Source: BQJU01 sp964015035
Lineage (GTDB): Bacteria > Bacteroidota > Bacteroidia > Chitinophagales > Saprospiraceae
Assembly: GCA_964015035.1 (NCBI GenBank)
Contig: CAXHCA010000009.1
Coordinates: 1-64,000, forward strand
DNA: 64,000 nt
Direction of reading: 5' to 3'
Shown here: positions 59,876 to 64,000 of the stretch, in pieces
Layout of the letters: the number at the start of each line of letters is the position of its first letter
Position numbering within the stretch: the first letter of the stretch is position 1
Program-made: the position numbers and the translations under genes
Notes under the pieces: generated by a model
Database searches by the model: none
What the model was told of the DNA's origin: nothing
Seen by the model: the letters and a program-made list of their open reading frames with translations, nothing else

Positions 59876-61147
59876 CTAGTTAAGCAATTCAAACCCCGTA
59901 TAGGTTTGCAAAACTTTAGGAATTTTTATGCCTTCTGGTGTTTGATTGTTTTCCAAAAGTGCCGCAATGATACGAGCCAAGGCCAATGCACTACCGTTGA
60001 GGGTATGTGCTAGACGCGTATTTTTCCCATCGCGGAACCGCAATTTTAACCGGTTGGCTTGATAGGTCTCGAAATTAGAAACGGAGCTGACCTCCAACCA
60101 CCGTTGTTGTGCCGCCGAGTATACTTCAAAGTCGAAAGTCAGAGCAGAAGTAAAGCCCAGGTCTCCGCCACAGAGTCTTAAAATGCGGTACGGCAGCTCC
60201 AATTTTTCCATCAATCCAGATACATGTGCCAGCATTTCATGCAAGGTATCGTAAGATTTGTCGGGATGCTGAATCTGTACGATTTCAATTTTGTCAAATT
60301 GGTGCACCCGATTGAGTCCGCGCACGTGGGCGCCGTAAGAGCCTGCTTCCCGTCGGAAACAAGGCGTATAAGCCGTCATTTTGATGGGAAAATCCTCCTC
60401 TTTTAAGATAACATCCCTGTAGATGTTTGTGACGGGGACTTCCGCTGTAGGGATCAAATACAGGTTGTCTTTTTCGACAAAGTACATTTGTCCCTCCTTG
60501 TCAGGCAATTGGCCGGTGGCACGTGCCGTATCTTCATTTACAAGGAGCGGCGGAACAATTTCCAGGTAACCAGCACGGCTGGCTTCGTCCAGAAAAAAGT
60601 TGACCAATGCCCGCTGTAATCGAGCCCCTTTCCCTTGGAAAACAGGAAAACCAGCACCGGTAATTTTGACACCTAATTCCAGGTCAAAAATCTGATACTT
60701 TTTGGCCAAATCCCAGTGCGGCAGCACCTCGCCACTCAATTCCGGGAGCGCTCCTTCCCAGGCGCGAAAGACTTCATTGTCTTCTTCCGTACTACCTGAA
60801 GGTACCGATTCGTGCGGAATGTTGGGTATTTTATACAGCAGTTCCTCCAATTCAGAGGAGACCGTTTTTAAGGTTTCTTCCAACTCACTACCCTTGTCTT
60901 TTAGCGTCGATACTTCTGCCTTCATGGCCTCTGCCTCTTCCCGCTTACCGGACTTGTAAAGACTGCCAATTTCCTTCGACAACTGGTTGCGCGTCGATAG
61001 GATCTCATCGAGTTCCGTTTGAGTACTTCTCCTTGTTTCGTCTAGCTGGAGAATTTCCTCAACCAGATTCATCTCTTTGAAATTGCGGACTTTCAATCCC
61101 TCAATGATCCGGTCGCGATTTTCTCTGAAAAAACCAAGTTCTAACAT
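59876..61147 (-). CDS. serS: Seryl-tRNA synthetase
   Basis: 423 aa. An N-terminal coiled coil (about 28-105) that binds tRNA-Ser is followed by the class II core: motif 1 region 'GFPVFQGKGARLQRALVNFFLD', the 'IPTAEVPVTNIYRD' segment, motif 2 'MTAYTPCFRREAGSYG' and motif 3 'NGSALALARIIAALLEN'. All parts are intact. It has a promoter at 61220 and lies 10 nt upstream of the YugP-type peptidase gene, so they are likely co-transcribed. Confidence 0.98.
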   Translation of the reverse strand: MLELGFFRENRDRIIEGLKVRNFKEMNLVEEILQLDETRRSTQTELDEILSTRNQLSKEIGSLYKSGKREEAEAMKAEVSTLKDKGSELEETLKTVSSELEELLYKIPNIPHESVPSGSTEEDNEVFRAWEGALPELSGEVLPHWDLAKKYQIFDLELGVKITGAGFPVFQGKGARLQRALVNFFLDEASRAGYLEIVPPLLVNEDTARATGQLPDKEGQMYFVEKDNLYLIPTAEVPVTNIYRDVILKEEDFPIKMTAYTPCFRREAGSYGAHVRGLNRVHQFDKIEIVQIQHPDKSYDTLHEMLAHVSGLMEKLELPYRILRLCGGDLGFTSALTFDFEVYSAAQQRWLEVSSVSNFETYQANRLKLRFRDGKNTRLAHTLNGSALALARIIAALLENNQTPEGIKIPKVLQTYTGFELLN

Positions 61148-61219
61148 AAATGTGGTAGATTATAAGACTTAATTAACACATAAAAGGCAACTTTAATGCC
61201 CTCTTTTGGTTATTTTTTG

Positions 61220-61227
61220 CAAAGATA
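61220..61227 (-). promoter_or_regulatory. serS promoter -7 element (TATCTTTG)
   Basis: Exact TAnnTTTG match on the minus strand, 73 nt upstream of the serS start codon. It is back-to-back with the rho promoter. Confidence 0.7.
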
Positions 61228-61251
61228 GTATTTGAAATCCAAAATTAAGTG

Positions 61252-61537
61252 TAAATTTGTTTCGGCAAAACAAAGCACCCCACTCTAAGCTACGTCTAAT
61301 ATCCAGTTTTAGTTAACGGTGTTACGCTCCAATTCTTACTTTATTCCCCACTTCTACTATAGGAAGTTCCAAGAGCTGGTAGGCATTGTGAGGTCAGCAA
61401 GTTTCAATTACTTTATCTAAGGACAAAACTGTTTCTCCGCACTACAGATAAGATTCCACTAAATTGACTTTTTCTGAATTGATGACAGAAGACAACCCAT
61501 TCCAGAACGTTTTTATTTTAGTAACATATATTAAATC
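61252..61537 (+). promoter_or_regulatory. rho promoter and long 5' leader
   Basis: TAAATTTG (61252-61259) with a TTG 17 nt upstream is the best plus-strand promoter before rho. It would give an untranslated leader of about 270 nt, with pyrimidine-rich stretches (CACCCCACTCTAAGC, TTCCCCACTTCTACT) that are open and G-poor, as expected for Rho loading. No ORF of note is seen. Confidence 0.5.
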
Positions 61538-63181
61538 ATGCTTGATATACTGCAATTGAATGACATGCTCGTTCCTGAACTCCGGGAATTGGCCGAACAA
61601 ATCGGGTTATCCGGGTATAAGCGCTTAAATAAACAAGAGTTAATCCATAAGATCTTGGACCATCAGGCTGTTGTTGGTTCCGTTGAAGAACCTGAAACCG
61701 CTCCTAGAAAAGAAGCCCCTAAAAAAGAGAAAGAAACTACCGAAGCAAGCAGTCGCCCAGTAAAAAGAGTTACCCGAGGCAGAAAGCCCTCAACTGAGGA
61801 TGAAGAGGAAGCGCCCCCTGCTAAAGATAAAGCAAACGGTAAAGACACTCGTCGTGATAGTAGAAATAATGCTCCGCGTCACGAAAGAAAAGATAATGAA
61901 GATGAGGATCGCTCACGTAGACCGAGCAATCGGAATCCACGTTCAAATGATGATTCAGAGTCTACTCCTCGCAGATCTACTTCTTCCCGTAGCAATGATT
62001 CCAAAGGGGAATCTTCCGCTCCTGAGAATAAACCTCAAGAAAAGAAGTTTGATATTGAGTTGGATGGAATTATCGAAGGCGAAGGGATCTTGGAAATGAT
62101 GCCTGATGGATATGGCTTCTTGCGCTCTGCTGATTACAACTACCTGACTTCTCCCGATGATATTTATGTTTCACCTTCACAAATCAAACTGTTTGGCTTG
62201 CGTACGGGTGATACTGTTCGCGGGGCCGTTCGCCCTCCAAAAGAAGGGGAAAAGTATTTTGCCTTGTTGCGGGTTTCAAAAATCAATGGTTTGCAGCCAC
62301 AGGACATCCGCGATCGGGTGCCTTTTGATTATCTGACGCCATTGTTCCCTCAGGAGAAGTTCAACCTGATTATGTCGCCTACCGGCCGGGATTATAGCAC
62401 GCGGATCATTGATCTGTTTACGCCAATCGGCAAAGGACAGCGTGGTCTGATCGTTGCACAACCTAAAACGGGTAAGACCTGGTTGTTGAAAGATGTTGCC
62501 AACGCCATTGCCAAAAACCACCCGGAGTGCTATCTGATCGTATTGTTGATCGATGAGCGCCCTGAAGAGGTAACGGATATGAAGCGTAGCGTAAATGCCG
62601 AAGTAGTAGCATCTACCTTTGACGAACCAGCTGACAACCACGTTCGCGTAGCGGGTATTGTACTGGAAAAAGCCAAGCGCTTGGTGGAAAGTGGCCACGA
62701 TGTGTGCATCCTGCTGGACTCTATTACCCGTTTGGCTCGCGCCTACAATACCGTTGCTCCTGCAAGTGGTAAGGTGCTTTCCGGTGGTGTGGAAGCCAAC
62801 GCATTGCACAAACCGAAGAAATTCTTTGGTGCGGCTCGTAACATAGAAGATGGCGGTTCATTGACCATCCTGGCAACTGCATTGACGGACACCGGATCGA
62901 AAATGGACGGTGTGATCTTTGAAGAATTTAAAGGTACCGGTAATATGGAACTCCAACTGGATCGTAGCTTGTCCAACAAGCGTTTGTATCCAGCTATCGA
63001 TTTGACGAAGTCAAGTACCCGTCGGGAGGATCTGTTATTGGACAAAGATACGCTGCAACGCATGTTTATCCTGCGCAATCACCTGTCGGATATGAAGCCG
63101 GATGAAGCAATGGAATTCTTGCGAAAGCACTTGCAAAGTACATCCAGCAACGAGGAATTCCTCGTTTCGATGAACGGATAA
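61538..63181 (+). CDS. rho: Transcription termination factor Rho
   Basis: 547 aa against about 420 in E. coli. The N-terminal Rho_N/SAP-like helix pair (1-45, 'VPELRELAEQIGLSGYKRLNKQELIHKIL') is followed by a disordered, highly charged insert (about 46-170) rich in Arg/Asp/Glu/Ser. The RNA-binding cold-shock-like domain ('GILEMMPDGYGFLRS...') and the ATPase come next, with Walker A QPKTGKT (308-314), 'IVLLIDERPEEVTDM' and the R-loop region. Such inserts are usual in Bacteroidota Rho. It ends transcription by translocating along C-rich RNA. Confidence 0.97.
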   Translation: MLDILQLNDMLVPELRELAEQIGLSGYKRLNKQELIHKILDHQAVVGSVEEPETAPRKEAPKKEKETTEASSRPVKRVTRGRKPSTEDEEEAPPAKDKANGKDTRRDSRNNAPRHERKDNEDEDRSRRPSNRNPRSNDDSESTPRRSTSSRSNDSKGESSAPENKPQEKKFDIELDGIIEGEGILEMMPDGYGFLRSADYNYLTSPDDIYVSPSQIKLFGLRTGDTVRGAVRPPKEGEKYFALLRVSKINGLQPQDIRDRVPFDYLTPLFPQEKFNLIMSPTGRDYSTRIIDLFTPIGKGQRGLIVAQPKTGKTWLLKDVANAIAKNHPECYLIVLLIDERPEEVTDMKRSVNAEVVASTFDEPADNHVRVAGIVLEKAKRLVESGHDVCILLDSITRLARAYNTVAPASGKVLSGGVEANALHKPKKFFGAARNIEDGGSLTILATALTDTGSKMDGVIFEEFKGTGNMELQLDRSLSNKRLYPAIDLTKSSTRREDLLLDKDTLQRMFILRNHLSDMKPDEAMEFLRKHLQSTSSNEEFLVSMNG

Positions 63182-63202
63182 GTATGCTCAGGGCATCAAA
63201 AG

Positions 63203-63247
63203 AAAACAGGGCGTCGTTGCGAAAGGTAACGGCGCCCTGTTTTTTTG
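63203..63247 (+). terminator. Terminator of rho
   Basis: AACAGGGCG / CGCCCTGTT stem with an inner CGTT/AACG pairing, followed by seven T, 23 nt after the stop codon. A Rho gene ended by an intrinsic terminator avoids dependence on its own product. Confidence 0.88.
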
Positions 63248-63341
63248 CACAGCCACTTGTTTTTGTGTTAAATTTTTAAAAAAACTTTTTAGTTATATTG
63301 CAGTGTCATTAAATTTATTTCTTCACGCCGACGGATTTGTA

Positions 63342-63418
63342 AGTGCTTGTTTGGAGGTAGTCCCTGAAGTATATTCGGGCAAGCTATTCAGGCTGCAAAT
63401 CACAGGTTTTGGAGTCTC
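63342..63418 (-). repeat. Dispersed palindromic element, copy H (half copy)
   Basis: 77 bp. AAGTGCTTGTTTGGAGG and the following GTAGTCCCTGAAGTATATTC, GGGCAAGCTATTCAGGC are the reverse complement of the right halves of copies A and D. The other half is missing. It ends 4 nt from the stop codon of the MscS gene. Confidence 0.82.
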
Positions 63419-63422
63419 ATTA

Positions 63423-64000
63423 TTATCGCCCTGCTTTTTTGGCTGCCTTCTCTTCCATTTTCTTTTTGTACTCTTCGATAAATGACGAAATAGAAGTACT
63501 TACCTTTTCTTCATCAGTCACATAGGTTGGTGATAGCGAAGTCTTGCCGGGAAATTGTTCCACATACATCGTCGTAGAAGGAAAGGCAAAGCGTACCCCC
63601 AGCGTTTCGGCCAAACGAATCACCCCCAACATTAAATCTTCCCGGACCGCCAATTCTAGCCCGTAATCTTGCACAGCAATGGGAATCCGAAACATGATAT
63701 TGATAGCAGAGGCCCCAAAGCTATTGACGTGGATGTAAGCGTTTTCATCTTTTGCATTGGGATGTGCTTCCACCAGTTCGTGCAATCCTCTCACAAATTG
63801 TTCTATCAAATTAGGTGGAGTATCGTAGGTGATGCCGATATCAGTTTGAAACAAGCGGTAAACTCGAACGCCCAAATTGGTGATCACCTGGTTGGCAATC
63901 GTACCGTTGGGTACGGAAATGATCGAACTATCGGTTTTTAGAATTCGGGTAGTTCGAAATCCTACTTCAACTACAGTCCCCACAAAACTACCACCATCAA
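63423..64000 (-). CDS. Mechanosensitive ion channel MscS family protein (5' part outside window)
   Basis: At least 191 residues of the C-terminal part. 'GTVVEVGFRTTRIL...SIISVPNGTIANQVITN' is the MscS middle-beta domain, followed by the alpha/beta C-terminal domain ('FQTDIGITYDTPPNLIEQFVRGLHELV') and a Lys-rich tail (KKKMEEKAAKKAGR). The frame runs on to the end of the window on the minus strand ('DGGSFVGTVVEVG'), so the pore helices lie beyond it. The channel should release solutes in osmotic downshock. Confidence 0.92.
   Translation of the reverse strand, partial: DGGSFVGTVVEVGFRTTRILKTDSSIISVPNGTIANQVITNLGVRVYRLFQTDIGITYDTPPNLIEQFVRGLHELVEAHPNAKDENAYIHVNSFGASAINIMFRIPIAVQDYGLELAVREDLMLGVIRLAETLGVRFAFPSTTMYVEQFPGKTSLSPTYVTDEEKVSTSISSFIEEYKKKMEEKAAKKAGR

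Noticed and set aside
63983..63983. Start of the MscS gene at 63983
   Set aside because: The codon is GTG inside the conserved beta domain and the frame stays open to the window end; the gene continues beyond it.
1..64000. CRISPR arrays, prophage or complete insertion sequences
   Set aside because: No regularly spaced direct repeats with unique spacers, no cas, integrase, transposase or phage structural genes were seen.

Overview
The window is a piece of a Bacteroidota chromosome, most likely from the Saprospiria or a nearby class. Three things point there. Promoters match the Bacteroidota form (TAnnTTTG at -7, little Shine-Dalgarno). Several secreted proteins end in type IX secretion (T9SS) type A sorting domains. 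The gene families (DUF5723, PorT-like barrels, DUF5706, DUF1361, HTH_34-type regulators, double-TM TonB) are typical of that phylum. Assignment below phylum level is inference.

Layout. 0-4 kb: tRNA-Met(CAT) with a decayed tRNA copy, a small conserved protein, and two envelope proteins. 4-9.4 kb: an orphan Pycsar-effector-like membrane protein, a LysM glucosaminidase, a beta-barrel protein, and lptB followed by two overlapping small lipoprotein genes. 9.6-13 kb: two transcription units of membrane proteins with a winged-helix regulator, both headed by the same AAAGTACTTT palindrome. 13.2-14.7 kb: an AT-rich, probably acquired DUF4143 ATPase. 14.8-18.1 kb: divergent acyl-CoA dehydrogenase and cytochrome P450 with twin operators between them. 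18.5-21.8 kb: nadA, a lipoprotein, a GNAT acetyltransferase and a creatininase-family amidohydrolase. 22-27 kb: a T9SS cargo protein, an ABC transporter pair, a Skp-like protein and a TIM-barrel lipoprotein. 27-29.5 kb: a PadR/membrane M23 peptidase pair and a class III nucleotide cyclase. 29.7-42.7 kb: 5-oxoprolinase, a GT-C/TPR membrane protein, a large T9SS BNR protein, YiaK-type dehydrogenase, a class III aminotransferase, a truncated transglutaminase and an SDR epimerase. 43-46 kb: two T9SS proteins. 46.2-53.8 kb: an AT-richer accessory block (MidA-like methyltransferase with TPR, alpha/beta hydrolase, prolyl oligopeptidase, small membrane protein, LytS/LytTR two-component pair). 54-64 kb: mostly core genes (gcvH, VanZ, TonB, TPR protein, rpmH, frr, zinc peptidase, serS, rho, MscS).

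The most unusual non-coding feature is a family of dispersed palindromic elements. Their ends match GAGTGCATGTTTGGAGG and the longer copies carry an internal TCTCGGCTGAGCCGAGA palindrome. Eight clear copies of about 65-194 bp were found, falling into three sequence subfamilies and both orientations; all lie at gene ends or gene starts. They look like non-autonomous mobile elements or REP-like structured repeats; no transposase is present in the window. A second inverted-repeat family has two copies (21.8 and 54.9 kb).

Regulatory structure is unusually readable: four separate palindromic operator systems (AAAGTACTTT pair, AGCGAA-AA-TTCGCT pair, TTTAGTA-N5-TACTAAA at nadA, nested palindromes at the ATPase) sit on or beside recognisable -7 elements. 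All calls come from reading the sequence and knowledge of families; no database search was run.
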